A stretch of DNA of 64,000 bases from JBICHN01 sp043101845 (GCA_043101845.1 JBICHN010000002.1:186001-250000), one strand, 5' to 3'. Positions 8,303 to 16,615 are shown, counted from the first letter of the stretch. Notes: generated from the sequence alone by a model not told the origin. Program-made: numbers and translations.

Positions 8303-9587
8303 GCAGGGCCATCCTCGATCGAACACGCGACGCGCCGCGGCTCTCGCGGTGATCGTCGTGGTCGCATGCGCACCGGCGGCGATCGCTCAATCGGCGCTCG
8401 ACCTGGTCGAGCACGGGAATTCACTCTTCGATGCGGGGGATTTCGACGGCGCGCGGGAGTGGTACCGGCGGGCCCAGGAGGCGGATCCATCGGCGATCGA
8501 AGCTCAGTACAACGAAGCCGTCGCCGCGTATGCGGAAGGCGAACTCGAAGAGGCGATTCGTCTGTTCAATGCGGTCGATGCGGCGCCGAAATGTCCGCCG
8601 GAGATCGCGAACGCAGCGCGGTATAACGCCGGCCTTGCCCGATTTGATCAGGCTCGAGCCAGAGCGACGGAGGCGCCGGATGAGGCGCTTGAGCTGCTTG
8701 GCGACGCCGACCGATCGTTCGCGGAAGTTCTCCGGCGGGATCGAACCGCCGCCGATGCGGCGCGCAACCTCGAGGTGACTCGTCGGCTCATGCGACAGCT
8801 TGCCGAAGCGGTCGAATCCAGGCGGACTCGCAAGGAGCAGGAACAACAACTGTCGGAGCAGGCCGAACAACTCGCGCAGGAACAGCAGGCGGCGGCGGAC
8901 CAGACCGCCGGGCAGAGCGAAGCGAACCAATCTCAGGAGTCAGACGAGAGCGACGCTCTCCAGTCGACGGCTTCGTCCTCCGATGATCAGCCTCCCCCGA
9001 ACGATCTCGAAGAGTTACAGCGACGCCAGCAGGAGTTGAACGAGGCGACCAGCGAACTGCAGGAACAGCTCGACCAGATGCGCCGCGATGCGAATGCGAC
9101 CAGCGAACCGAGTGAGAATGACACCGACGAGTCCCGGCTCGATCAGGCGTCGGAATCTCTCGATGAGGCGCGTGATCACCAGGAGGACGCAAGCGAGGCG
9201 CTGCAGGACGAGCGGCTTGATGACGCGGCCCGTGCGCAACGATCCGCGAGCGAGTCGCTGCGGGACGCCGCGGAATCGCTCAACCCGGAAGAGCGTGGCG
9301 ATTCGCGGAGCTCAGCGCCCCAGGCTCCACCCGACGAATCGGATTCGGAGCCGTCCGACGCGGAAGCCTCGCCTCAGGAATCGCAAGTCAATCCTTCCAG
9401 CGATTCATCACAAGAGAACGCCGCCGACGCGTCTGAAGGGGAATTCGGAGATGGCGAGTCGGAACTCGATCCATCTGAGTCGCTTGTCGACTTCCTGCTT
9501 GATCGGGAACGCGATCGCCGGGAGCGTCAACGAGAGCAGGAGCGACGACGGGCGAACCAGGTCCGACCGGTGGAGAAGGACTGGTGA
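8289..9587 (+). CDS. batC: BatC-like TPR protein with long low-complexity acidic/Gln tail
   Basis: This protein is 432 residues from the GTG at 8289, which sits seven bases after AAGGA; a TTG at 8274 is possible but lacks a good ribosome site. It has a signal peptide (AAALAVIVVVACAPAAIAQS) and then TPR repeats at about residues 35-150 (LFDAGDFDGAREWYRRAQEA). The second half is dominated by Gln, Glu, Asp and Ser with coiled-coil character, and the C-terminus is RRERQREQERRRANQV. BatC family proteins are periplasmic TPR scaffolds. The start overlaps batB and the stop overlaps batD. Confidence 0.85.
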   Translation: MKSAEQGHPRSNTRRAAALAVIVVVACAPAAIAQSALDLVEHGNSLFDAGDFDGAREWYRRAQEADPSAIEAQYNEAVAAYAEGELEEAIRLFNAVDAAPKCPPEIANAARYNAGLARFDQARARATEAPDEALELLGDADRSFAEVLRRDRTAADAARNLEVTRRLMRQLAEAVESRRTRKEQEQQLSEQAEQLAQEQQAAADQTAGQSEANQSQESDESDALQSTASSSDDQPPPNDLEELQRRQQELNEATSELQEQLDQMRRDANATSEPSENDTDESRLDQASESLDEARDHQEDASEALQDERLDDAARAQRSASESLRDAAESLNPEERGDSRSSAPQAPPDESDSEPSDAEASPQESQVNPSSDSSQENAADASEGEFGDGESELDPSESLVDFLLDRERDRRERQREQERRRANQVRPVEKDW

Positions 9588-11416
9588 ACAATCGATCACT
9601 CAAGCCGAAACGGCATGGTGTCCTCATCGGATGCTTGCTCTCTTTGATCTGGGCGGCTGCCGCGGCGCTCGGCCAGGAGGCGCCGCAGATTCGCGTGGAA
9701 GCGAGTCTCGATCGCGACCGGGTCTTCGTAGGTCAGCCGGCGAACCTTCAAATCACCGTCGACGGATCGCGCACGCCTGAGGAGCCGGACATCCCTCAGA
9801 TCGACGGCGCCGAAATCGAGTCGCTCGGCGGTCGCGATCAGACATCGTCCTTCACGACCATCGTGAACGGGCGTGTCACCGAGCAGCGATTCGATGGATA
9901 CATCTTCTTCTATCAGGTCACGCCGACGAGTGCCGGTCGTATCTCAATTCCGCCGATGGCCGTCCGAGTGAACGGGGTGGAGTATCGATCGAATCCGGTC
10001 GTCTTCACGGCGATCGAACCGGAGGAGATCGACGACCTCAAGTTGCGGCTGCAGGTGAGCGACCCGGCGCCGTTCGTCGGTGAACCGGTCGAGTTGAACA
10101 TCACCATCTATCTGAAGCGCGGCGTTCGCAACGCGAGTATTCGCCTTCCGAATCTCGAAGATCAGTTCGACCTACTCAATCCGGTGGATACGACGCCGGG
10201 ACCGAACGACATCGTCCTGAGTTTTCTCGGGCGGGACACCCCCGCGCGTCGGAGCCGGGAGCGACTCGATGGCGAAATCTATGACGCGTTCACCATCACA
10301 AAGTATGTCGTTCCACGCGCCGCCGGCGCCGTGACCGTCGGTCCGGCGACGCTCGCGGGCCACATCGTCGTACGGGAAGCGCGCAGCCTCTTTGATCGTG
10401 ATGTCGTCGACCAGATCGTGGCGCCTTCGAACGCGGTCGACCTCATGGTCCGTCCGCTTCCAAAGGACGATCGCAGCGCACGAGAAACTGGAATCGTCGG
10501 CGACTTCACCATCAAGGCGAGCGCGGCTCCGCTTGAGGTCAATGTCGGAGATCCGATCGAGCTCGTCATTGAGATCACGACGCGCGGAGCTGCAACCCCG
10601 CAGATTCCGTTCGACCTCGGTCGTCAGGCGGCGTTTGGCGAGCGATTCCTCGTTTCCGATGCTCCCGATCCTCCCGAGATCGTCGGCCGCCGCCTGATCC
10701 TTCGACGAACGATCCGACCCCGCTTCGAATCGGTCGACGAGATTCCGTCCATCGAACTCACCTTCTTCGACCCGGACGCTGAAGAGTACCGCGCCGTCGC
10801 CACGGACCCGATCCCACTGCGTGTCCGCAAGACTCGAGTCGTCACCGCGGACGATGCGATCGGGGGCGCCGACTCGGGCGGCGCCGGCGCATCGATCGAG
10901 TCGTCGTCGGGAGGTCTTGCCCACAACATCGAATCGAACGAAGCGCTCGAGGATCACGGCTTCGATTGGAGCGAAGCGTTGCGGTCCCCACCGGTCATCG
11001 CCGCGCTGGCGGGGCCGCCAATCGCCTGGCTCGCCACGGCACTCGCCCTCGCGGCTCGACGACGACGCGACTCGCAGCATCCGGCGCGAAGGCGGCGGCT
11101 GGCGCTGCATCGAGCCAAAGCTGCGTTGACGCTCACTGATGAGCCGATTGAAATCCGCGGACCGCGAGCCGTTCGAAGCTTCATCGCCGAACGCTTTGAA
11201 CAACACGAGTCCGCGCTCACGGTCGACGAGTGCGTCTCAATCGCGTCGACCTGGGCGCCGGCCGCGGCGGCGCGACTCCGCGGGATTCTTGAGCGACTCG
11301 AGGCGGCACGATTCGGTGGCGAGCGGATTGATTCCGCGGGAGAGATGACTGACTCCATCGTACAGGCCCTTCGAGAAATCAATGACGCCTCCGAGTCGCA
11401 GGAGGTGGGGCGATGA
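9584..11416 (+). CDS. batD: BatD-like protein (oxygen tolerance family)
   Basis: This 610-residue protein has a signal peptide (about residues 9-28, ending LGQEAPQ) and a series of beta domains as in BatD (AsLDRDRVFVGQPANLQITV at the start of the mature part). A transmembrane helix lies near residues 465-490 (VIAALAGPPIAWLATALALA), followed by an Arg-rich cytoplasmic tail. BatD is the large periplasmic component of the Bat system. GTGA coupling joins it to batC upstream and its TGA overlaps the batE ATG. Confidence 0.9.
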   Translation: MNNRSLKPKRHGVLIGCLLSLIWAAAAALGQEAPQIRVEASLDRDRVFVGQPANLQITVDGSRTPEEPDIPQIDGAEIESLGGRDQTSSFTTIVNGRVTEQRFDGYIFFYQVTPTSAGRISIPPMAVRVNGVEYRSNPVVFTAIEPEEIDDLKLRLQVSDPAPFVGEPVELNITIYLKRGVRNASIRLPNLEDQFDLLNPVDTTPGPNDIVLSFLGRDTPARRSRERLDGEIYDAFTITKYVVPRAAGAVTVGPATLAGHIVVREARSLFDRDVVDQIVAPSNAVDLMVRPLPKDDRSARETGIVGDFTIKASAAPLEVNVGDPIELVIEITTRGAATPQIPFDLGRQAAFGERFLVSDAPDPPEIVGRRLILRRTIRPRFESVDEIPSIELTFFDPDAEEYRAVATDPIPLRVRKTRVVTADDAIGGADSGGAGASIESSSGGLAHNIESNEALEDHGFDWSEALRSPPVIAALAGPPIAWLATALALAARRRRDSQHPARRRRLALHRAKAALTLTDEPIEIRGPRAVRSFIAERFEQHESALTVDECVSIASTWAPAAAARLRGILERLEAARFGGERIDSAGEMTDSIVQALREINDASESQEVGR

Positions 11417-12243
11417 TTGTGGTCCGAATCCAGTCGCTGGTCCTTCTCGTCCTCTCGACACTTGTCAGTTTGAACGCGTCGGCGTTCGCCGCGCCCCCGT
11501 CGAACGAGATTCAGTCGCTCTTCCGTGAAGGGAATGACGCGTTCTCCCGCGCCATCGAGCGACGCAATGAATCGGAGTCCCAGGCGAATGGCGAACTGCT
11601 TCGCGCGATCAACGCATGGAATCGCATCATCGTCGACCATGAGATCGAGAACGGTTGGCTCTACTACAACATCGGAAACGCGCATCTGCTCCGGGACGAG
11701 ATCGGCTGGGCGATTCTGAACTACCGTCGCGCCCAGCGGTTGATCGGAGATGAGCCGGAGCTGGTTGCGAATCTGAACGAGGCGCGAAGACGGGTGAAGA
11801 CACGCGTCGAAGTCGCGTCCGACAATCGCCTCGCCGAGGCGATTCTCTTCTGGCAGGGCGAACTGCCACCTCGGAGTCAGTTCAACCTCTTCGTGTTTCT
11901 CTTCGTGGTCGCGTGGTTATGGGCGCTGATACGCCTCACGCCGGCCTTTCGATCGTGGCCGCGCTGGCCGGGCGGGCTCGTCGGCGCCGCGGCGGCTGTG
12001 ACACTCGGCGCGCTCGTCTGGGCGGAGTATGACCGCAACCGGTCGCCGGGCGCAGTCGTCGTCGAGTCGTTCGAAGGACGGAAGGGACCGTCCGAAACCG
12101 GATACGAGCGAAGTTTCCTCGAGCCGATTCATCCCGGAGTCGAAGTGAAGCTCGTCGAAGAGCGCGGGAGCGACTGGATCCTCGTCCGGCTGCGGGACGG
12201 GCGCACCACCTGGGCGCCGAGTCGCGCGCTCAAAACGATTTGA
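11413..12243 (+). CDS. batE: BatE-like TPR/SH3 membrane protein, last gene of the Bat operon
   Basis: This 276-residue protein has a signal peptide (residues about 8-28), a TPR region (WLYYNIGNAHLLRDEIGWAI at about residues 75-95), and two membrane helices at about 155-175 and 185-205. A C-terminal SH3-like domain contains LVEERGSDWILVRLRDGRTT. This is the BatE/tetratricopeptide protein that closes Bat operons. Its stop lies only 22 bp from the left attachment core of the integrated element. No terminator is visible in between, so transcripts may run into the element. Confidence 0.85.
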   Translation: MIVVRIQSLVLLVLSTLVSLNASAFAAPPSNEIQSLFREGNDAFSRAIERRNESESQANGELLRAINAWNRIIVDHEIENGWLYYNIGNAHLLRDEIGWAILNYRRAQRLIGDEPELVANLNEARRRVKTRVEVASDNRLAEAILFWQGELPPRSQFNLFVFLFVVAWLWALIRLTPAFRSWPRWPGGLVGAAAAVTLGALVWAEYDRNRSPGAVVVESFEGRKGPSETGYERSFLEPIHPGVEVKLVEERGSDWILVRLRDGRTTWAPSRALKTI

Positions 12244-12264
12244 GTCGCGCCGGGGATCCGCGAA

Positions 12265-12284
12265 TAGCCCCGCCTGGATTCGAA
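12265..12284 (+). repeat. Left attachment site core (attL)
   Basis: This is a 20-bp copy of the tRNA 3' end, identical to 17964-17983. After one mismatch the next three bases (CAG) also match. Everything to its left is chromosome (the Bat operon). Everything to its right is element DNA, beginning with the detached integrase 3' segment. Confidence 0.9.
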
Positions 12285-12467
12285 TCAGATGAGATAAAGT
12301 CCGCAGAGTACGGGTCTTGCGCAAAGTCACTAGGCCAAGCCGGTGCAGAATCCGGTGCAAGCGGGGCGGATCTACAGAGGCTGATCGAGTCATGGGACCG
12401 ACTAGGCGTTGCGGAGCGCAGGTCGATTCTCGCCATCGTTGACGCGGCGATAGGAAGTGACTGCTGA
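12285..12467 (+). CDS. Detached 3' segment of the integrase gene (separated by integration)
   Basis: Read in the frame that encodes APPGFE across the 20-bp core, this stretch stays open for 60 codons and ends at TGA 12465-12467. If the element is circularised at the core, the frame of the integrase (16721-17983, also reading APPGFE across the core) continues directly into it, giving a 481-residue protein. The encoded tail ends with LQRLIESWDRLGVAERRSIL, then AIVDAAIG. This W..L....R..IL.IV pattern resembles, from memory, the C-terminus of full-length planctomycete integrases. In the integrated state it has no own start site and is probably untranslated or only read through. Long open frames arise by chance at this GC content, so frame continuity is strong but not conclusive evidence. 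Confidence 0.7.
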   Translation, partial: SDEIKSAEYGSCAKSLGQAGAESGASGADLQRLIESWDRLGVAERRSILAIVDAAIGSDC

Positions 12468-12585
12468 GTGAGGACGGCACAACGTCGCGTTTTGAGCCAT
12501 CGAGGAGCTTGCCGCCATGCCCGACGGTGCCATGACAGCGTGATTGATATGTGGTATGTTGCAGGGGTCGGGAGCGACAACGCCA

Positions 12586-13236
12586 ATGAAGAAGTACCGT
12601 ATCGCAGGCGTCGATCGCGAATCTGGACTCGAGACACGCATTGTGGTCGAGGCATCGAGCCAAGAGATGGCGAGTGCCAAAGCCGACAACAGCGGCGTGA
12701 GCGTTGTTGATGTCGACGAGATCGACAGCAAGGGACGCAGTGTTGCAGCTGTCCGACGTCAGCGAGCGATGTTGGCGAAGCTAATGCTGTGGAGCTTCGC
12801 GATCGGCATTGTGTTGTGGGGTGCAGATACCTGCGTGGATGCCTTGGAAGACCTCGGTAGGACGCCGACTGGTGAGCGGCGGGATGCATCGGGTGTCAAT
12901 AGAAACTCTAACAACGCCACAGCGACACAAGCGACCAATTCGGACGAACCACAGGAACCAACCACGAGGGATCTCATTCACTATTCGCGGCCAATCGTCC
13001 GCGAGGTACTGATCAACCCGAACAGCGCGAGATTTCCGTTGCCAGGCCCGGACTACCGTGTCGCGCGGGTGGAAGGACATTCCGATCGGTATCAAGTAAG
13101 TGGATGGGTGGAGTCGAAGAACGCCTTCAATGCGGTGGTTCGAATGCCATACGTTACCGAGTTCGAGGTCATCGGCGACAAGATCCACCCGAAGTATCTT
13201 CGGTACGGGGGCGAGACCGTCTACGATCGCAGATGA
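12586..13236 (+). CDS. Unknown single-pass membrane protein of the mobile element
   Basis: This protein is 216 residues from the ATG at 12586; GGGAG lies upstream with a rather long spacing, so TTG 12544 or ATG 12556 are possible. The N-terminal 40 residues (KYRIAGVDRESGLETRIVVE, then an Ala/Ser-rich helix and a VSVVDVDE strand) look like a small alpha/beta domain. A transmembrane helix follows at about residues 68-85 (MLWSFAIGIVLWGADTCV), then a Thr/Asn/Gln-rich linker. The C-terminal domain has VLINPNSARFPLPGPDY and YQVSGWVESKNAFNA, resembling small beta domains in other phage-borne membrane proteins. I do not recognise a named family. Its base composition looks less GC-rich than the flanking chromosome. 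Confidence 0.65.
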   Translation: MKKYRIAGVDRESGLETRIVVEASSQEMASAKADNSGVSVVDVDEIDSKGRSVAAVRRQRAMLAKLMLWSFAIGIVLWGADTCVDALEDLGRTPTGERRDASGVNRNSNNATATQATNSDEPQEPTTRDLIHYSRPIVREVLINPNSARFPLPGPDYRVARVEGHSDRYQVSGWVESKNAFNAVVRMPYVTEFEVIGDKIHPKYLRYGGETVYDRR

Positions 13237-13544
13237 ACCCGGCAACAGGGGGCGCCTCTCAATCCTTCAGGCTGATGGTGTTCGGACCGAGCGATCCACC
13301 ACTGATCTTCCGTGGCAAAAAGACAGGGGGCACGTATTCATCGCTCAGGGTCTCGATTGTGGGACCGGAGTGACCCCTGCGCAGGAAAACTCACGGGTTT
13401 CGGCATTGGGGGGTATGGCTGAAGAGAGCAGGCGGAATCGCATAGACTTTGCCACGCGGCTACGGAACTGCAGCCGGAAGAGCGGAACCTGACCGCCTGC
13501 CGCGTTTCTTTCGATCCTCAGGACCGATTGCAGGAATCGGGCGT
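13237..13544. other. Non-coding gap inside the mobile element
   Basis: This stretch of about 300 bp lies between the membrane protein and the next gene. I see no convincing ORF, hairpin terminator or repeat in it. It could hold a promoter for the downstream genes, but no clear -35/-10 pair stands out. Confidence 0.5.
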
Positions 13545-14372
13545 ATGGCGAAGAGATCGCCACGACCATCACATGCTGCCGCATCTGTTCCGTGGCATCC
13601 GTCCGTCGATGCGCTTGAACCGATGGCCGATGCGGTGGAAGCGCTGATCAAAGCGCCGGTAGTTGACCTGCCGGAAGACGTCCGGTTCGGATCAACGCGC
13701 CCATCGAGCCGTCTCGCAAATGAATTGAATCTCCCGGGGATGGGCCGCGGAACTCGCAGCGCATCCCGTCGAGAGATGGTTCGGCGCTGGCTGCAGACCA
13801 ACGGATTCGATTCGGATTCGCGTGAATTGGAGCAGCGGCTCACGGAACTACTCGATCGCCTACGGGCATGGGAAGATCAGGCGCGCCGTCAAGTCGAGTC
13901 GCGAGAGCCTGAATGCCAACTTCGGGAGTCGCGAGGTGAGCACGTCGAGCTGGTAGATCGGTTGGGCGAGGAAACCTGCGCCGCTTTCGATGAGGTGATC
14001 GGTCTGGCGGCGAATCTGGCTGACTACATGCGTCAGCTATCGGCGATGGTTCGGGCGAAGATCTCTCGATCCCTTGGAGCGAGTGGGAAGATCACGGTCA
14101 TTGGCGAAGCAGACAATCCCCCGTCGCAGCTGGTCTGGCTGGCGACCGCAATGTTGCTGGTGCAGGATCATCCGGAATGGTCAGACAGGAAGATAGCAGG
14201 TAAGGTCGGCAGGCACCCCTCGCAGTTATCGCGAAGCGCGGCGTATCAAGAAGCGGCCAAGCTGGCCCGTGGCTCAAAAGCGGACATCAAGAGCGGGTAT
14301 CTGACCCGTGATCCCGAGACCGGGATGAGTGATATCGAAGCCTATGACGATGATCTGGATTCATTGGACTGA
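13545..14372 (+). CDS. Unknown element protein with helical core and HTH-like C-terminal region
   Basis: This protein is 275 residues from the ATG at 13545, preceded by CAGGAATCGGG. The middle is charged and helical (ELEQRLTELLDRLRAWEDQA at about residues 91-110), probably a coiled coil. Towards the C-terminus, HPEWSDRKIAGKVGRHPSQL followed by SRSAAYQEA reads like a helix-turn-helix of the kind found in replication or regulatory proteins of planctomycete elements. The tail is acidic (DIEAYDDDLDSLD). I do not recognise a named family. Its place before the excisionase and primase genes suggests a role in element replication or control. Confidence 0.65.
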   Translation: MAKRSPRPSHAAASVPWHPSVDALEPMADAVEALIKAPVVDLPEDVRFGSTRPSSRLANELNLPGMGRGTRSASRREMVRRWLQTNGFDSDSRELEQRLTELLDRLRAWEDQARRQVESREPECQLRESRGEHVELVDRLGEETCAAFDEVIGLAANLADYMRQLSAMVRAKISRSLGASGKITVIGEADNPPSQLVWLATAMLLVQDHPEWSDRKIAGKVGRHPSQLSRSAAYQEAAKLARGSKADIKSGYLTRDPETGMSDIEAYDDDLDSLD

Positions 14373-14484
14373 CGCTCGCCAAGGTGTTGCGGTGCAACGC
14401 AGACCGCAATACTGACAACCCTCTTCATCCTAATCCAACTGCAGTTATGGCGCGGTCTCCCGCAACAGGCGGGCAAGTGCATCC

Positions 14485-14514
14485 GCCTTTCGTGTTTTTC
14501 CTATTACGAAAGGC
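14485..14514. promoter_or_regulatory. 9-bp inverted repeat upstream of the small-ORF/excisionase/primase cluster
   Basis: GCCTTTCGT (14485-14493) and ACGAAAGGC (14506-14514) are perfect inverse copies with a 12-nt T-rich spacer. The repeat ends eight bases before the GTG at 14523, in a region that is AT-rich for this element. It could be the operator of the element's XRE protein or a hairpin in the leader. The AAAGG in its right arm also serves as the likely ribosome site. Confidence 0.45.
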
Positions 14515-14522
14515 TTATTGCA

Positions 14523-14720
14523 GTGGACAAAGACTTTCCCCAGGAAGGGTCTCGGCGACAGTCAACCGTCGAGGCGGTTGCCCTCTTCTCCGTGCTGATG
14601 CATGCTCGAGAGGCTGGACGAATCGAAGACGCGTCTTACGTACAGCGCAGGCTGCGGCAGATGGGAATAGATGTGTCATTCGGATTCAGCCGGGCAGTTT
14701 CGGAAGGGGGTGCGCCATGA
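14523..14720 (+). CDS. Small unknown element protein (65 residues)
   Basis: The GTG at 14523 follows AAAGG by nine bases. The product, with RQSTVEAVALFSVLMHAREA and then VQRRLRQMGIDVSF, is mostly helical and ends in SEGGAP. Its stop overlaps the ATG of the next gene, and the last codons contain the GAAGGGGGTGCGCC ribosome-binding stretch for that gene. Small helical proteins of this kind are common upstream of excisionase-like genes in such elements, but no function is known. Confidence 0.6.
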   Translation: MDKDFPQEGSRRQSTVEAVALFSVLMHAREAGRIEDASYVQRRLRQMGIDVSFGFSRAVSEGGAP

Positions 14721-15124
14721 TGCACGCGACTCCCTCTGGGCGGGATCTTCGGGATCGAGGCGCCGCGGGGATCGAGGCGAAGAGCTATGTCGCGTCGTTG
14801 CAGATCCGCAGGGTCTTCCTGAAACTGCTACTACAACACCATCCTGCGCCGGTCGACTTCGATCTAGTGCGCAAGGTGGTCAAGCTGCCTGACGGCGTGC
14901 ATTTCAACGTCTTCGGTGCGGCGGCCTTGTGGTGCTTGCAGGCAGGGCTGGCGATCCCCGTCGGCCTTACGCAATCGAAGCGACCGACGGCGCGGATGGC
15001 GAAAATGCGGAAGTGGATCATCGCCGACCAGAAGCGCGTGAGACACTGGGTCGAAACCTATGACGACTTAGAACTGCCTGAGGACCCACAAATGCAGCTA
15101 TTCGCCGAAGGGGGTGCGCCATGA
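14717..15124 (+). CDS. Unknown element protein (135 residues)
   Basis: It starts at the ATG at 14717 (a second ATG follows at 14720), directly after GAAGGGGGTGCGCC. The sequence has helix-rich stretches (SYVASLQIRRVFLKLLLQHH near residue 24, then VRKVVKLPDGVHFNVFGAAA) and a charged C-terminal helix (RMAKMRKWIIADQKRVRHWV). It may be a small DNA-binding or winged-helix-like protein. It ends in AEGGAP, the same tail as the upstream 65-residue protein, because both stops sit in the same ribosome-site module. Function unknown. Confidence 0.65.
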   Translation: MMHATPSGRDLRDRGAAGIEAKSYVASLQIRRVFLKLLLQHHPAPVDFDLVRKVVKLPDGVHFNVFGAAALWCLQAGLAIPVGLTQSKRPTARMAKMRKWIIADQKRVRHWVETYDDLELPEDPQMQLFAEGGAP

Positions 15125-15324
15125 TGAGCGAGTCTCCCCGGCTGGTCACGTATCAGCAGGCGGCTGATCTGCTGCAGGTCTCCGATCGAACCGTGTGGAC
15201 GCTGGTCGATCGAGGTGAGATACGGGCGGTGCGCTTCGGGCGCGCCGTCCGGATCGACGTCCGTGATCTCGATGATTTCATCCGGCGATCGAAGCAGGGC
15301 GAGGGGGTGCGGCATGACGACTGA
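15121..15324 (+). CDS. Excisionase-like helix-turn-helix protein (MerR/HTH_17 type)
   Basis: This 67-residue protein has the HTH_17 excisionase signature: LVTYQQAADLLQVSDRTVWT at residues 8-27, then LVDRGEIRAVRFGRAVRIDV and RDLDDFIRR. Proteins of this type bind near attachment sites and bias tyrosine integrases toward excision, or act as small regulators. The ATG at 15121 overlaps the stop of the previous gene and is preceded by the second copy of GAAGGGGGTGCGCC. It overlaps the primase start by 11 nt. Confidence 0.85.
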   Translation: MMSESPRLVTYQQAADLLQVSDRTVWTLVDRGEIRAVRFGRAVRIDVRDLDDFIRRSKQGEGVRHDD

Positions 15325-16615
15325 TCCCCGATTCATCGCCAGCGCCTTTGATCCCGATGATTTGGTCGAAATCCGCCTGATCCCGAAAGGCGAAAGCCTC
15401 TTCGCGAAGGCATCTCGGGTGGCTGATCTCGATGCTCGACTGGTACAAGCGAACAAGAAGGGGAAAGGCGTCTTCATCGGCGCCAATCCTCGGCGGCGCA
15501 AGGGGCGGAAGGCGCGAGACGTACTTCTGGCGCGCTGCCTCTTCGCTGATCTCGATGACGTGCCGATCGAGGAAGCGAGGCGGCGCGGCGGCGAAGCTGG
15601 TCTGCCGAAGCCGACGTGCACGATCTCTTCGGGACACGGGGCGCATCTGTGGTATCGACTGCGAGAGCCGATCCTGGAACTGACGCAGTGGACGGCGGCG
15701 CAGAAGACGCTGATCGGTCGGCTGGACGCTGATCCCGTTGTCCACGACCCTCCCCGACTGATGCGCCTGCCGGGCTTTCGGAATCCGACGCCACCCGCGG
15801 CACGATGCGCGGTGGTCGAGTGCGATCCGGCGCGACGCCATCACCTGCACGAGATCATCGGCAGTGTAGCGGAGCCACAGAGACACCGAAGTCATTTCTC
15901 TGCTGTCTCTGCTATCTCTGCTACTCCTGATCAGGTGATCGACGCAACCCTGCCTGATGGTGAGCGGCAGCGCAATGCCTGTCTTCATCGGCTTGCGCGT
16001 GGGCTGAAATTTGACGCCGGTCTGGCTGGTCACTCGGCGCGGCAGGTGAAGCCGATCGTCAGGCAGTGGCATGATCGGGCGCTGCCGAGGATCAGGACGA
16101 AATCCTTCGACGTGTCATGGTCGGACTTCCTTCGCGCATGGGAAACGGCGGCGCTTCCACTGTTCGCCGATCCCGTCACCGACTGCCTGCAGAGAGCGGT
16201 CCAGCAAGCCGCGGAAGGCGATCTGCCGCAGTGTGCGCTGGCATATGACTCGATGGTCGTCCGACGCCTGATCGGGCTGTGCGGCAATCTGGCAGCGCTA
16301 CGGGCTGACGGGCGATTCTTTCTGTCAAGCCACGACGCAGCCTCGCGATTCGATGAACAGCCTGCGCAGGTCTGGCGCTTCCTGAAGATGCTGTGCGCTG
16401 ATGGCGTGATCGCCGAAGTGGAGCCAGGCAACGCGCGGCGGGCGACGCGTTATCGGTGGATCGGTGGCGAAGATTTAGACTCGGCTTCGATACCCGATGT
16501 GGTATCATCGGATTATGGACTTCAGGCAGAGGATCATCGAGGAACTGGAACGGCGCGAGATGACGCAGCAGGAACTGTCGGACCTGACGGGGGTGTTGCC
16601 GCATCGGATCAGTGA
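15314..16615 (+). CDS. RepB-like archaeo-eukaryotic-type DNA primase of the element
   Basis: This protein is 433 residues from the ATG at 15314, which follows GAGGGGGTGCGGC. The N-terminal half has the AEP primase pattern: FADLDD (residues 78-82, metal-binding Asp), SGHGAHLWYRL (106-116) and the R-L-P-G-F-R-N motif at 151-157. The C-terminal part (about 290-390) resembles a winged-helix region (QPAQVWRFLKMLCADGVIAE). This suggests primer synthesis for autonomous replication of the excised circle. The last 101 nt overlap the XRE gene in another frame, so the final 33 residues are probably a linker-like tail. Confidence 0.8.
   Translation: MTTDPRFIASAFDPDDLVEIRLIPKGESLFAKASRVADLDARLVQANKKGKGVFIGANPRRRKGRKARDVLLARCLFADLDDVPIEEARRRGGEAGLPKPTCTISSGHGAHLWYRLREPILELTQWTAAQKTLIGRLDADPVVHDPPRLMRLPGFRNPTPPAARCAVVECDPARRHHLHEIIGSVAEPQRHRSHFSAVSAISATPDQVIDATLPDGERQRNACLHRLARGLKFDAGLAGHSARQVKPIVRQWHDRALPRIRTKSFDVSWSDFLRAWETAALPLFADPVTDCLQRAVQQAAEGDLPQCALAYDSMVVRRLIGLCGNLAALRADGRFFLSSHDAASRFDEQPAQVWRFLKMLCADGVIAEVEPGNARRATRYRWIGGEDLDSASIPDVVSSDYGLQAEDHRGTGTARDDAAGTVGPDGGVAASDQ

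Noticed and set aside
12265..12284. A second tRNA gene at the left end of the element
   Set aside because: Only the T-loop to acceptor 3' end is present; the 5' two thirds of a tRNA are missing, so it is an attachment-site remnant.
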